Part shown: piece by piece, positions 1 to 11,959 of the stretch
Layout of the letters: the number at the start of each line of letters is the position of its first letter
Numbering within the stretch: the stretch's first letter is position 1
From: Ceratothoa steindachneri
Lineage: Eukaryota > Arthropoda > Malacostraca > Isopoda > Cymothoidae
Direction: 5' to 3'
Assembly: GCA_963969495.1 (NCBI GenBank)
Contig: OZ018326.1
Location: 154,504,306-154,568,305, forward strand
Length of the DNA: 64,000 bases
Notes under the pieces: generated by a model
Told to the model about the DNA's origin: nothing
Databases searched by the model: none
The model's input: only the letters and a program-made list of their open reading frames with translations
Made by a program: the position numbers and the translations under genes

Positions 1-1174
1 TACTGGAATTCGTTGCGAAAGTCTACGAGAAGCTCCTGGCTGACAGGCTTCAGGAACAACTAGCGGAGTGAGGAGCTCACAATCCTCAGCATCACGGGTT
101 CCGTAGGAGACGAGGAACGGAAACCGCCCTTCCCCTCATAACGGAAAAACTCGCATGCAGCAAAGCTGAACGAAAATATGTAGACGTGGTGTTGTGGGGT
201 GTAAAGAAGGCCTTTGATAAGGTTTGGCTGAGAAGGCTACAATTCAAGATCCTCAACCTCCAGCTAAACTCAATCGTGGAAAGGGTCTTTTGTGACTATG
301 TCATGGAAAGGAGAGCCCAAATCGCGATCGAGGGCTACAAAGGACCCGAATTCGAACTCGAGGCAGGAATTCCACAAGGCAGCTGTCTGAGTCTGTTGCT
401 GTACCTGGTATACACAATAGACCTCCCTGCTCCAGTGAGGGACGATACGATGTATCTTCAGTTCGCAGATGACATCACACAAATCGTTCCAAGTCCATCA
501 GGAACGCTGGAGTTCAAGCAAGGGCGACAGCTGCCGAGATTGACAACATCGACCGTCAAGAAAAAAGGTGGAAAATCAAGAATAACCACCAGAAATTCCA
601 GATAATTCCGATGAACCACCGGAAAATAGACGACGTATTCGTTGAGGATGAAATTTATTCCTACTCTAACGAGGAAAAGTCCTGGGCTTACGTCTTTCCA
701 AAACAGTATATAGGGCCCACATAAATATCAGTCACCCTAGCCAAAAGAGAGATGAAGAAACTTTACAGATTCCGAAGCCTCAATGTACCGAACAAAAAGA
801 AACTCTGCACTTCCTTGGTGCGCTCCGTCCTGGTGTACCCAGCAGTGGTCACGCAGATGGCAAGTAGTACCACTCACAGGACGATGCAGAGGGAGCAGAA
901 TAAAGCCATACTGCTCATTGACGGCGCAAAAAGGATCGATCGTATTAGGCAGACAGTCTAACACGAAAGAGTGAGACTTAAGCCAATTAATATGGAGATC
1001 CAGAGGAGAGGGAGAAATACATGGGATAAGGTGGAGGAAGAAATACTTTCAAATATCAACAATAATGTTGAAATACCTCAACGCAGACAACATAAAATAG
1101 AAAGAACAGCACTGTTGTCCAGCCGAAGAAACTGTGCAAGAAGAAATAAGACCGATCTATACCTAAGAATGTAA
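1..1174 (+). mobile_element. Jockey/I-like LINE, 3' part with reverse transcriptase
   Basis: This is the 3' part of a non-LTR retrotransposon, cut by the left edge. The reading frame shows reverse transcriptase signatures in order: EFVAKVYEKLL near the start, FRRRRGTETAL, KKAFDKVW (RT motif A), GIPQGSCLS (motif B) and LQFADDI (motif C, the catalytic FADD) by about base 475. The frame then shifts several times, ending with a degraded RT C-terminus to about 1174. Stops at about 68 and 603 and several frameshifts show it is dead. It resembles the copy at 4862-8647 in motif wording, so the two probably belong to one group. The clade assignment is an inference from these motifs and not certain. 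Confidence 0.85.
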
Positions 1175-1184
1175 ACCCCCAAAA

Positions 1185-1760
1185 TAATTTAATAAAAAAG
1201 AGATGGTAAAAAAAACAAGAAACAATAAAGATAATTAAAAAGAGGCAAAGTGCTCAAGTTATTATGACACAAAAAATGAAATAAAATAAGCAAAGAACAA
1301 AAGTTAATAATCATTAATAAAAAGAGGCGAAGTGTCGACGTTAAATTATAAATAAAATAGAACTTAACAACAAAAGTTAAAAGCATATATAAAAAGAGGC
1401 GAAGTGCCGAAATATAATTTTAAATTAAAATAAGTAAGAGAATAATCAAAACAGCAAACATAAGAAAATTTAGTAAATAATAAAAACAATAAAAAACATA
1501 GATAAAAAGAGGCAAGTGCCCAACTTAATATTTAAGCTAATTTAACATGAAGAATAAAGGAAAAACAAATATAAAAAGCTTAAATAAAAAGAGACGAAAT
1601 GTCTAACGCTAAAATAACAAATAAAAACATAAATTACGAAGAGACAACCTACCAGTTAGCAAAATATTACTTGAAAGACTTAAAAGCCACGTCGGAGGAG
1701 CCAACTTAAGAGTTAGGAAAATATTTAAACATAAGGAAGAACATGACCTTCATGGGCGGT
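1185..1760 (+). repeat. Periodic repeats in LINE 3' tail
   Basis: AT-rich sequence directly after the LINE coding end. A motif close to AAAAAGAGGCGAAGTGCC recurs at about 1236, 1318, 1390, 1502 and 1586, with a weaker form near 1638. Spacing is 70-115 bases. It could be the repetitive 3' UTR of the LINE or a separate degenerate satellite. No coding potential seen. Confidence 0.6.
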
Positions 1761-1786
1761 CATCAAAACTATAGAAGGGTGAGACT

Positions 1787-1792
<6 letters not shown>

Positions 1793-1847
<55 letters not shown>
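1793..1847. repeat. (GA)n microsatellite
   Basis: Uninterrupted GA dinucleotide run of about 55 bases that begins after a short A run. Confidence 0.97.
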
Positions 1848-1850
<3 letters not shown>

Positions 1851-1889
1851 GCTAGTTATGCCCTCAATACCAGGGAAAACTAGTAAACA

Positions 1890-2128
1890 TTTTCACACCT
1901 ATGAAAACCTACCACACATTTCATCACTTTCATTAAGTTGAACGTGAGTCATTCCATTTCTGTTCATGCCTGAAGATGACCGACCATGGTCGAAAGACGT
2001 CTCGGAATAAAATATGTCTTTTGCGAATGTTTTTTCTCGCCTAAAAGACCCAGACAAAAAACTTGTAAGAAAAATAAAGAGAATACAAATTAAAATCAAT
2101 AACGCTACCACTGCTATGGACTTCAACA

Positions 2129-2132
<4 letters not shown>
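1890..2132 (+). mobile_element. Penelope-like element 3' end fragment
   Basis: Contains CCTGAAGATGACC followed by a short hairpin and GGTCGAAAGACG at about 1970-2000. This arrangement is typical of the 3' end or pseudo-LTR of Penelope-like elements. The bases after it, up to the TA tract, read as a lysine-rich peptide that I do not recognise. Assignment rests on the signature and on clearer Penelope-like coding pieces just downstream. Confidence 0.5.

Positions 2133-2198
<66 letters not shown>
2133..2198. repeat. (TA)n microsatellite
   Basis: Pure AT dinucleotide run of 66 bases, lying between a Penelope-like fragment and a fold-back element. Confidence 0.97.
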
Positions 2199-2200
<2 letters not shown>

Positions 2201-2244
2201 AAAGAATTCTAAGACAAATTGGTGCGGTTAATGTATTCGCCTTT

Positions 2245-2457
2245 TAGACAAGTGACTCTACTCCAGGTCCACGTGACCCCCTAGTTCTCGAACTGGAAGA
2301 TAGCACTAAAGGAGATTTCTAATGTAAACGAGACTATCATAGAAGGGGTCCTTTGAAATGTGTTTTTTGGGGGCACATTAGAAGGGCTCCTTTAGAGCTA
2401 TCTTCCAGTTCGAGGACTAGGGTGTCACGCTAGACCTGAAGTAGAGTCACTTGTCTA
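2245..2457. mobile_element. Fold-back MITE-like element, about 213 bp
   Basis: The ends are imperfect inverted repeats of about 70 bases. The left begins TAGACAAGTGACTCTACT and the right ends AGTAGAGTCACTTGTCTA. Inner parts also pair, around CGAACTGGAAGATAGC on the left and GCTATCTTCCAGTTCG on the right. There is no coding sequence. It sits between two (TA)n tracts, so a target duplication cannot be read reliably. A non-autonomous DNA transposon is likely, but the superfamily is unknown. Confidence 0.7.
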
Positions 2458-2463
2458 ATAATG

Positions 2464-2464
<1 letters not shown>

Positions 2465-2544
<80 letters not shown>
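2465..2544. repeat. (TA)n microsatellite
   Basis: Pure AT dinucleotide run of 80 bases that abuts the Penelope-like RT fragment. Confidence 0.97.
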
Positions 2545-2547
<3 letters not shown>

Positions 2548-3009
2548 ATAATTTTGTCAACATAATCTCTATCTAACGAAACAACACCTTTGCCTTTGTC
2601 AGGTTTACATATAACTAAGTTAGGAAGACACAAAATTTTCAGAATTTTTAAATCGTTAAAAGATAAAATAGGGTTCACAATTTTAAAGGAATTTAACTTA
2701 CGAAAATAGGTATAAGAAATTGATTTAATATCAGTAAGGACGAAAGAAAAGTCACTGCCAAGCGGCTAAGCTTTTGAGACAAACTTCTAGTTGCTTAAAC
2801 TCGAAGAAATACTTGATATAGCTAAGTTTGAAATAAGGTAATTTAAAATCTAGTCCGAGGCTAAAATTCTCTTTTGGTTATAATTAAGTGAGACACGGCT
2901 AAAATTAAATAGTACATTATCTGGATAGGATAAGAGATTAGTTTCAAGTCCAAGATGAGGAAGTTTGCTGTTCTGTCGCCCTATGCAACTAGATCGGTAG
3001 CTATCTATA
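2545..3009 (-). mobile_element. Penelope-like element, N-terminal RT fragment
   Basis: On the minus strand the segment at 2545-2678 encodes LVICKPDKGKGVVSLDRDY. This matches the start of the reverse transcriptase of Penelope-like elements, where a [K/R]PDKGxGVVxxDxxDY motif is usual. Upstream, to 3009, the minus strand holds a decayed N-terminal region. Its 5' portion (2889-3009) is inverted relative to 3567-3686, so two copies face each other. Frameshifts and the TA tract at its 3' side mark it as a relic. Confidence 0.75.
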
Positions 3010-3099
3010 TATTTTTTTCTAATTTTGTCAAATTAACTATGTTATATTTTAAATTTGGTTTTAATACTTATTCTATTTTTTGTAAAATTGACAGAATAC

Positions 3100-3687
3100 T
3101 CTATTGAGAATGTACACAGCCGATGTACGAAACGTTCAGATTAAATGTTCCAATTCGTCATGTTGGCTTTACCCTTCGTATTGCGCTTGCGCTTCCCGAG
3201 CAATCAGCCCATTAGCTCGTTTGTTTGATCACGCTACAATGAAGCCACTCTTAGACGTTTTCGCAGCTTGGAGAAACTACTAAAACAACTTTGTAAGGGC
3301 AGACTTGACCTTTATTTCCTTCAAGGATGTTTTGTTTTGCCCATAGTTATGTCCCTAAGTTCATGCGTTTTAAGCTCTACCGTAAAGAACTGATGATCAA
3401 TGCTAAGTATAGGGCTTGGACCATTGATTTGTTAACATCTGAAATTAATTTTTAAAAATGCATTATCGCTAAGTTTGATTGTTTATTGGGCTCAAGTTAC
3501 AACACCTTTAAACAATTAGTTTCTCGCCTTGATTTTATATACTTTTCTTATTTCCTAGATCATAATATAGATAGCTATCGTTCTAGTTGCATAGGGCGGT
3601 AGAACCGAAAATTCGTCATCTTGGACTTGAACCTAATCTCTCATCCCATCCAGATAATGTACTATTTACTTTTAGCAGTGTCTCACT
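3100..3687 (+). mobile_element. Penelope-like element, N-terminal fragment (opposed copy)
   Basis: The plus strand starts with CGATGTACGAAACGTTC. It then encodes RFRSLEKLLKQLCKGRLDLYFLQ, shown here as two overlapping pieces (RFRSLEKLLKQLCKG and LCKGRLDLYFLQ), and after a frameshift VPKFMRFKLYRKEL. The basic helix followed by (V/I)PKFxRFKLYxKxL is typical of the N-terminus of Penelope-like proteins. Bases 3567-3686 are the inverted counterpart of 2889-3009. The copy is cut at 3687, where a hAT terminus begins, which suggests the hAT inserted into it. Confidence 0.75.
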
Positions 3688-4855
3688 CAGGGTTGTTTGA
3701 TTTAAATCAGGATGATTTTAATCATTGATTTAAATCATGATTAAAATCAAAAGATTTTTTATAAAAATCTACGATTTAAATCATACTACTATCATATAAA
3801 AATTAAAAATAAGGAAAAATTCAAAAATAACCAAACATTTTTATGCACACTGAATATTTTTTTTTAATACAGCATAATTAAATAAAAATTACCTTTTATC
3901 CACTTATACAACTGAAGTAATTAGTACTTCATTATATATTTAATATATTTTGTCCTTTTCAACTAAATTTTTTCTGAGCTTACTTATAAAACTGAAATTA
4001 TTATTTCTTAATTGTAAATTAAATATATTTTGCCCTTTGTTAACTAAATTTCTTCTGAGTCTAACTGAATCTAACATATTTTTTATGCAATATCCTCATC
4101 GTGTGTTTAATCATGGAGACATGGACTACAAAAGTATAACATTATTTCATCTGAAATTAATTGGTTACTTACAACATATTTTCAATTATGCATCATCCTT
4201 GTTGTTAGAATTTTGTTTATTCATGAACTTAAAAAGAAAAACAAGTTTTGCTGACTTCTCTGTACCAAAGCGGTTCCTCAGCTTAGAATGTACTAGTCCA
4301 AAAGAGGAGAAGACTCGTTCTACTCCATATGACGAGGCTACGGCAGTCATAAGTTGATGCACTGTTGAGAAAATTTCACTGCCCACAAAACCTGCATGAG
4401 CCTCCCACCATTCAGTAGCTGACATGGTCTTCGTCACAGGTTCTGTAAACTTAAATGACTCAAAAGGAGGTGATCTTGCCTGAAACTTCATGATGATGGG
4501 AACAAGTGCTGGGTATTTCTCATTGGCATATTCCATTGCCATATTCATCTTTTCTTTATTAAATACCTTCCCCTGAAGTGAAGAATTAAGCATGTTGGCA
4601 AGAAGATGAGCCTTGGTAATGAACTGTCCATACCTTTTTCTCACCAGTTTTTCCACTTGCTGGTTGTTTTTAAAGTGGTCACATAACTCTTTCCAAATAT
4701 CGACTGTTTGAGCAATAGTGCATTTGTCCCTTTGTACCTGATCTTGAGCCTTAGCTATCGGCTGTAATCGAGCCAATAGCTCCTCAGCAGAGCGTTTGAG
4801 CCCAATATTGGATACCTTACTCCTTACAGCTGCATCAATCATTTCCCTGTCAGAA
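3688..4855 (-). mobile_element. hAT DNA transposon, 3' half
   Basis: The left end starts CAGGGTTGTTTGATTTAAAT, a hAT-type terminal inverted repeat. It is followed to about 3785 by several GATTTAAATCA-like subterminal repeats. The transposase reads on the minus strand. The right end is missing, cut at about 4855 where LINE sequence starts. Confidence 0.85.
4186..4842 (-). pseudogene. hAT transposase, C-terminal part
   Basis: An open frame of 218 codons covers the C-terminal part of a hAT-family transposase. The clearest feature is the hAT dimerisation region near the end: ASSYGVERVFSSFGLVHSKL, then LRNRFGTEKSAKLVFLF. The N-terminal BED zinc finger and the first two catalytic acidic residues would lie to the right of 4842 and are absent, so no active enzyme can be made. 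The start is set by truncation and is not a genuine start codon. The low number of stops in the remaining part suggests a moderately young copy. Confidence 0.85.
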
Positions 4856-4869
4856 TCTGCTCAGAGCAG

Positions 4870-5220
4870 ATGGAACGTGAGGACTTTGTCGACTTACAAG
4901 TGTGCTTTCGGTGCTATAAGTACGGCAAGCAAACTACGTCCAACTGCCCGGGAAAAGACCTTACGGTGTGTTCCATCTGCGCCGGCCGCGACCATTTTTG
5001 GCGCGATTGCAAGAGTAACTCCCCCAAATGCTTAAACTGTGAAGGCCCCCACCGGACTATGTCTATGACATGTCCGGTTAAAAAGCAGGAAATCAAAAAG
5101 CAAACCCAAATTAAACGCGATTCGAAGAAAAAAAAAGCCAACTCACAACTCAACTTATGCTTAAGTAGCCAAACCCGCCATTGCCGAGACCAACAACCAG
5201 AAGACATGCCTCCACATTGA
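4870..5220 (+). pseudogene. LINE ORF1 gag-like zinc-knuckle region
   Basis: The 116-codon segment has three cysteine clusters near its N-terminus. The first, CFRCYKYGKQTTSNC, has lost the expected histidine. The second, CSICAGRDHFWRDC, is a perfect CX2CX4HX4C knuckle. The third, CLNCEGPHRTMSMTC, is a CX2CX3HX6C variant. A lysine-rich tail follows. In this LINE group ORF1 binds the element RNA to form the retrotransposition particle. The upstream part of ORF1 is absent. A related arrangement occurs on the minus strand near 59.3 kb (CLNCKGNHRTLTLAC). Confidence 0.8.
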
Positions 5221-5996
5221 AAACGAACACTCGACCAAAATAATGTGCTGCATATACTATGCGCACATTGCAAACATTACTCGCCCAGGTACCTTTGCCA
5301 CGGAAGTCAACCGCATGCTCGTAAAGAACGGGTTACAAGAGATGTGGTTTCCAGAGAAACCACCCTCAGAAGAGGTTATGAGAATTAGCGTAGCCCCTCA
5401 GTGCCAAGAAATATGCCAAAAAGTTCCCACACCACCAAACACAGCCAATACACGCGATCCCCGTTTTGAGTAATTAATAAACTTGCAGTCACACAAACAA
5501 CAAAACAGGCGCCAGCTTCACCCAGGAAAAACACCATCACTACAAACAACACGCAAGCTCACTCACCCAACAAGGAAGCAGTGCGACCCAAGGAGGCCAG
5601 GTCTCCACAAGCAAGGAAAACCTTCAAACCCGCCGCTCAAGGTCAACCTCCTCCTCATCGCGAGGGAGAGAGCATCAACTCCAATACCACGCGAGGGGGT
5701 TCAACCTCAAAATATTAGCCCCCGAATCAGCTCCCTTCCCAACCGAACTGGATTCCTGCGAAGTAGCTGAAGGTGCAATTGGGAATGCTCAGATGAGGTT
5801 TCCGAGCGGCAGCTTAAAGATGCTCTTGCTTAAAACATGATCAAATTGACCCCGGACTGCTTCCTCACGATCACGTACACAGAAAAAAAGAAACGGCAGG
5901 AAGCGCACCCCGCCCAGTACACCTCATAGGGCTAAAGTAGAACGCGAATAAACGTTTACTTTAATCCCACACATTAGAGAACCAACACTACACAAA

Positions 5997-6690
5997 ATGA
6001 CAGACAGACTTACAATTATACATATGAATGTCAATGGGTGGGGCAGAAAAGATTCCATCTATGGCAATATTATGTGACAGAGTGACCCTGACATAATACT
6101 TATCTCTGAACACGGACTGACCGCGCAAAAACACTTAAAATTATTTCAATACGACATTATTAACCAAAATGATAGTCAGGAACGGTATGACGGCTGCGCA
6201 ATAGCCGTCAAAAAAAGACTAAAATACAGGAGCCTGGAGGATTTGGATGAATCCTACCTTGCCATTGAAGTAGGTACTGCCCTAGGGAGACTGTTCGTGG
6301 CCACGGAGTACCGACCCCCAAGACGCGGCTTTGAGCCCATGCACAACCTCTTGCAGATATTTAGCCACAGGAAAAATGTTATATTCGCCGGAGATATAAA
6401 TGCAAGGTGCGCAGCGGCAGGATATACCTCCTACAATAATGCAGGTAGAAACATCGAACTACTAATCGACAAACAATACATGACAAGGATCGGACCAAAA
6501 TTCCCGACGTACATAACGGAAATAGTAGCCACGAAACCCGATATGGTCCTATCTAGTATCAGGTTTTCTTACAATTACTACATTGAACCGGGCCCCATCA
6601 TTCCGAGCGACCACCAGGCTATCAAGATTACAGTAGGAGTAAATCCTAGAACGCAAAAGCTACAAGCAAGCGAACTGGGAAAATTATAGA
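5997..6690 (+). pseudogene. LINE endonuclease domain (APE type)
   Basis: The frame opens with ATG at 5997 and reads LTIIHMNVNGWGRK, the usual N-terminus of LINE endonucleases with the catalytic asparagine. It continues with ILISEH (metal-binding glutamate), VATEYRPPRRG, VIFAGDINARC (catalytic D and N) and IPSDHQAIKI (the C-terminal SDH motif). A stop at about 6076 interrupts the start. The domain nicks target DNA to prime reverse transcription. Confidence 0.85.
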
Positions 6691-7429
6691 AATTACCTCT
6701 TAAATTATATCTCCGAACCTTTATTTGATGCTAATTTAGAAGAAATAGATGAGAGGCTGGATAAAATCACTGACTCTCTAATAAAAGCCGATCAAAATAG
6801 TATTCTTCGTATCAATTATAAAACCCTTGCAGCTTCCCCCTGGAGCCCTCCCATGAGATCCCTGGCCCAAGAATATAGGGACCTGTCCAATGTAGGAGCG
6901 CTGATAGGCCCCAATCACAATGCCTACAGAAGACTAAGACAAATTAAAGACGAACTCCAGACACTAATTACGGACCAGCAAATGCTACTATGGGACAGAC
7001 TAATAGACAGACTCGACATAGAAAGAGACTCACACACGTTCTGATAGACGGTTAAACGTCTTAAATGAAAACCTCCACAAACAAAAATGACAATTATTCA
7101 CAACGACCCCAAAATTACTGATACTGAAGAGATTGAAGAAATGTTTAGGATTTTCTGGTCTTCAATCTTTAAAAGTACCCAAGGAGAAAATGACAATTAC
7201 GACCTCGAATTCTAAACTGACGTAATCCAACAGCTAAACACACAAATACACAAAACCTCTCCTCACCACTGTGTGTCGCAGGAAAGATTGACGGAGGACT
7301 ATGGCAGTAAAATAATTACTCTAAAATCCTTTCATCAAAGAGCCCCGGGTACTACAGGGCTGACCCGCGAAAATTTCATCCAGGCCCCGCCTGAACGCCG
7401 CTCTGAACACGGGCTATTTCCTCGACCAG

Positions 7430-8486
7430 TAGAGAGTGGCCAAGATGATTTTCATCCCCAAATCGGGAAAGCCCCCGGACTGCCCTGCCAGCTTTCGACC
7501 GATATCTATCCTAGAATTTGCTGGCAAAGTCTTCGAGAAGATATTGGCTAACATAGTCAACTCTTTTGTCGATGAAGCCAACTTGCATAACGAGCAGCAA
7601 CACAGCTTCAGAAGGAAAAGAGGGACTCACACGGCACTAGCAATCGTCACCGAAAAGCTTGCAAAGATCAAGGCATGCCGACCTGGTGCTCCGCATGTCA
7701 AAAAAAGCCTTTGATGAGGTTTGGAAGAGAGGACTACAATTTAAGATCCTTCAAGTGGGCCTCAACCCCATTCTTGAGAGGATTCTATGTGACTACATAA
7801 TGGAGAAGAGAGCATACATACAAATCAGAGAACACAAAGGCCCCGAATTCGAGCTCAAAGCAGGGGTCCCACAAGGGGGCTGTCTCAGTCCCCTTTTATA
7901 CAACATTTATACACGCGACCTACCACAACCTCTCTCCGAGGGTACGATATACGTACAGTTCGCTGACGATATATCGCAAATTTGTACCGCCGCTTCTGTT
8001 CACAAGGAATTTATCGCGAGAAATACGGCTAGGAAGGTATCAAACATCAACTCTTTCGAGAGGAGATGGAAGATATCAACCAATGCCCCAAAATTCAAAA
8101 TAATTCCCATGTTTCGCAAGACCTTCAACGATATACGTGTAGAAGGGGAGCGAATCCCCTACTGTCTAGAAGGGACGGTTCTGGGGCTCAAAATCAGCAC
8201 CAGGGGCTACACGAGTAATATCGAGCGAACACTCGCCAATGGCAAGGGAGATTTGAGAGAATTTTATGGGTTCCGTGACCTAAATCCCTCAAATAAACTC
8301 AAGATATTCAATGCGTGCATTGAATATCTTGAGCGCCAAGACCCACATTGCGAAACTACAAACGATCCAGAACAAAGCGGTGTTTATCATCACAAACACC
8401 CGAAGAAGAGAACACAAACGACAGAGGGAGCTCCACGACTCGGTTGGATTATCTCCGATCAACGTGGCGCTCCACGAGAGGGCTAA
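7430..8486 (+). pseudogene. LINE reverse transcriptase domain
   Basis: RT motifs appear over two frames. FIPKSGKPPDCPASFRPISI and FRRKRGTHTALAI lie in the first. SKKAFDEVWKRGLQ (motif A), GVPQGGCLSPLLYNIYTRDL (motif B) and VQFADDISQI (motif C with FADD) lie in the second, from 7659. The later part carries FERRWKISTNAPKFK, the usual thumb-side segment. Frame changes near 7700 and 8290 destroy the enzyme. The catalytic aspartates are still present. Confidence 0.85.
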
Positions 8487-8649
8487 GAGGATCTGGCCAG
8501 CCATTGGCACCCGTTTGTACCCGGAGTTCTCTCGTACACACCTAGACATCGAGGTCAACCGACAAATAAGACCATTTAAAAGCAGTAAGATACAGCATGA
8601 CGGCGACGTGACTCCAAAATACACATGACAAAATCGACAAATCACAAAA

Positions 8650-10290
8650 AAACGACTAGTGTAATGCTCAAGTTTCTTTAGTAGAAATTCATAAACCATC
8701 ACTAAGATTTTCCCTTTTTACAAAACTTTGCAAAAATATCAAAATCCAAAATGTAACTAGAAAAGCTTTTTCAAAAACCCACAGCGGGAACAATAAACCC
8801 TGCCTCAAATAAAGGCTCGAATGACATTTAAGACCATTAAGATCATTAAGATAATATATAAAAAATAAGAATTGAATTAACATGTTTAATTTACTTGAAT
8901 AAACTATATTTTTTATAATTTATTAAAAAACAAAAAACAACAACAAACAAAATACATCCAATAAACAAAAACAAACAAAACTTAAACAAACAGAGCTACC
9001 CTTTCACCAGGGACCTATTTATTCTGTCTCTCACACAACTTATATTCTTTAAACTCACCCTATTTCACTACTTTCCTCTCTTACTCTCCCTAAATTTCAC
9101 CACTTTTTATGTCCAAGTCCAAATCCAACATCTTCACTTATTAGAGTACGCATGGTATTCTTTATGGTCTCCCTAAAACACATAAGCCTATATATATTTA
9201 TATATATATAATATTCCGCATATATTCACTTCCTCCATCTTAACCATTTTGTTTATAGATCTCATCTCATAAATTTTCTGACGGAGATGCGGTCGTTAAT
9301 GTTTGCTTCTTAGTTTTAGGTAATTAATTATTTTTTTACTATAATCATTTCCCAGATGTCAATTACAGCATGATCATTGATCAGCCATGTTACTCCTGAG
9401 ATCCCGTTTGCGGAACACTCTTTCAGCAACTCTTTACAAACCCTTTCTGATGCACCCTGTGTAGCTTTCGTAATTTCTTTAATAAATAAAAATCAAAACA
9501 AATTATTTGATCTATGGTAGAATTCTTCTCAGCCGATTAATTTGTATTCATAAAATTATAGTAAAAACTTGAATAAATCTTGACTATTTAAATATCTTTG
9601 GGAAATATCCTTCCCCCACCCCCTTGATTTGCCGGTCAAAAAAAATTCTCTTAGTTAATATTGATGTAATCCAAATTTTTAGTTTAAATTTTTTATTTTA
9701 TTTTGAGAGCCCATTTGGCGAGTGCCTACTAGGGCAAAAGTCGCCGTACTCACGCTAAAGCCTACCTACTAGTAGGCTAGATAAAAGCAAAGAACAAAGA
9801 TAAAAAAGAAAGAAAGGCTAAGTTCGAGTTGTGAGGCTGGCGCTGAGAAAAGAGTCAGTGGTATCCGTAGTTACGGAGTGTTTATATGCGTGTGAAGTTG
9901 AAGGTGCGATAGTGTTCTTTTTCTATGTTATGAAGTGATCATCTGTGGCATAATAATCATAATAATACGCATAAGAAAACGCGTCCTGTTAAGTGAAGGG
10001 TAAGTTTTATTGTCGTTTCAAGTGATGGGAAGGAAGATCTTTTGATTGACGGGCTGGAGGAAAGGTATGGTTCTCCTAATGTATGGTGTTTGTGCGTATG
10101 TATGTGTGTTCATTCCCCGGGTGGAAGGCTAGGTTTCAATAATTGCTGCATATTTATCCTAGAATTACAAAAGGAGTTCACCTAATAATGCGGTCATTTT
10201 TAACAGCACGGTTACATTAGTATATACATATGTATATAAGCGTGTTTCACTCCACAGCTGACCATGGGGCAGCACTCGAGTTTACCACAT
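8650..10290. other. AT-rich stretch, no gene seen
   Basis: No supported coding region. It holds A-rich runs after the LINE (8900-9000), a short imperfect TA run near 9190-9210, and a small palindrome around GCCTACTAGTAGGC near 9760. Nothing else could be named. Confidence 0.6.
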
Positions 10291-10299
10291 TACTCGTGC

Positions 10300-11470
10300 C
10301 ATAGAACGATTTTTTTCTTCTTCCCACCTACGAGGTTGTCTTCTTACTCTCTTTATTACTAGAAGGAGCTATCTAGGATTTCTTTCGTCCTTTTTCCATC
10401 ATTTCTTATGGTAATGTGTCCTGCCCATTTCCACGTCAGAAATCTTATTCATTTTCTTATATCCGTTACGCGTGTTTGTATTCTTACCTAATTATATCTT
10501 ATATTGTCCTTGAAGGTTATTCCTAATATGTATCGTTCTATGCTTCTTAAAGTTGTCCTCAGTTTCTGTGTGATTTTTTTTGCGTGTGTCTTTACTGTCC
10601 AAGTTGAACTTCCGTAAATTAGAGCTGCAGGTAAAATGGATTGATTTAATGATTTGCGTGTTAAGTACATGGGTATGTCGCTTCTGAAGACGTAGCAAAG
10701 CTTCCCTTCCGCCTTACCTCCTGATTTCCTTCCCCATGCTCTCGGCAGGAGTCACAAGTCGTTCTTAGTAAGCGTAATCTCGTCCGTGGTCTAAAATTCG
10801 AGTTTGTTTCTCTTCAACAAAACATTGGTTGTGATTTTCGTCTTTAAAAGGTTTATTCAGTCTATCTGTGAGATTGGCCTCTGATAACTTTGTTATCAAT
10901 CACATGTATTCTTATGAATTCAAGGAAAATAATACAAGACATCCTCATTAAAACAAAGCTGTCCTCTAAAATGTCTCCCATTAATTCTGATTCCCTTTTG
11001 TTCCAACTCTAGAGGCCTACAAATCTTCTCAACCACTTCTGTAATCAGTTTCATGGAGATGTGTTCTTCTTGTCTCGCCTATTTTGTTTTTTCTATTAGT
11101 ATTTCATTATAGGCTGATGATGAGAGACTATAGGTATAGAAGAACACGTTACTCTAGGCTTGGATAATTCCTTGTTTATATAGTGATGTTAAGAAAAACT
11201 GAAATATTACTTACCGAATTGGGAACTTTTACAGTGTAGGTATACCATGTAGAGATGCTTCCTATTCATTAGCTCACTGCAATAGTTGTTAAAGGACCTC
11301 TTGATGATCATAGTTACTATATTGATGAAACCTGCTTTTTCCCGTGGCTGATTGCATTCTAGAGTTTGCAATAATCTGTTAGTTATTACTTTTGTATGTT
11401 GCTGATGAGACTGAGAATGAAACCGAAGCGTCGGGCCATGTCGCTGGAGTCTTCTTTTTTTTGATATCAT
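10300..11470 (-). mobile_element. RTE (BovB)-like LINE remnant
   Basis: Read on the minus strand. Bases 11207-11420 encode ITNRLLQTLECNQPREKAGF, the RTE-type RT segment before motif A. Bases 10488-10698 encode the RT C-terminal region ILPAALIYGSSTWTVKT and LRSIERYILGITFKD, characteristic of RTE and BovB elements. Degraded sequence to about 10300 continues the same C-terminus. Between these blocks the frame is broken and the catalytic YADD box is not readable. Confidence 0.75.
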
Positions 11471-11959
11471 AACCAGTAAGTCAGCTAGAAGTTTACTCTG
11501 AGCTTTTATAAGTTCGTTTTTGCGACACCTAAGATCATTTTCACGATCTTAAGTGCGTGAACAATTTCATATTTCTTTACTGGTAGGATTTCTTCCCTAA
11601 TTAAAAAGTTGTCATCTGGTGTCTGGTGACTATTATTATCATATAGTATCTGAGAAAATTCTTCCACTCTTTCAATGATATTTACTGTTTGTGATCGTAT
11701 TCCTCGAATTCAAAAGAAATGCAGTTAATGATAACAAAATTAACAGAAGCGTCTTAGAGTGGGGCTAATAATAAACTTTTCGTAGACGAAAATAACGATC
11801 AAGAGTTTTGCAGAAGAGAGAACAACTAAAGTGAGTCTAGAGATTATACGCAATACCTCTTTATAATCTCACCATTTTTTCCCAAAATGTTTATGAAACT
11901 TTTTATTTCAGATGCGTTTAGGAATGTAAGAAACTCAATGTATCAGATACTCACAACAC

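Larger units (their letters stand above)
4862..8647 (+). mobile_element. Full-length but decayed Jockey/I-like LINE
   Basis: One non-LTR retrotransposon carries, in order, gag-like zinc knuckles (4870-5110), an apurinic-type endonuclease (about 5997-6690), a linker with helices, a reverse transcriptase (about 7430-8270) and a C-terminal region ending with PFKSSKIQ near 8590. Many stops and frameshifts break both reading frames. It joins directly to a truncated hAT at its 5' side. No RNase H domain was seen after the RT. The tail after 8650 is A/T-rich without a clear poly(A) or target duplication. Confidence 0.88.

Noticed and set aside
2014..2247. Open frames reading IYIYIY through TA tracts (also near 2430, 14964, 20374, 29514, 32031)
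   Set aside because: The repeats have no stops in that frame, so the length is an artefact of the microsatellite.
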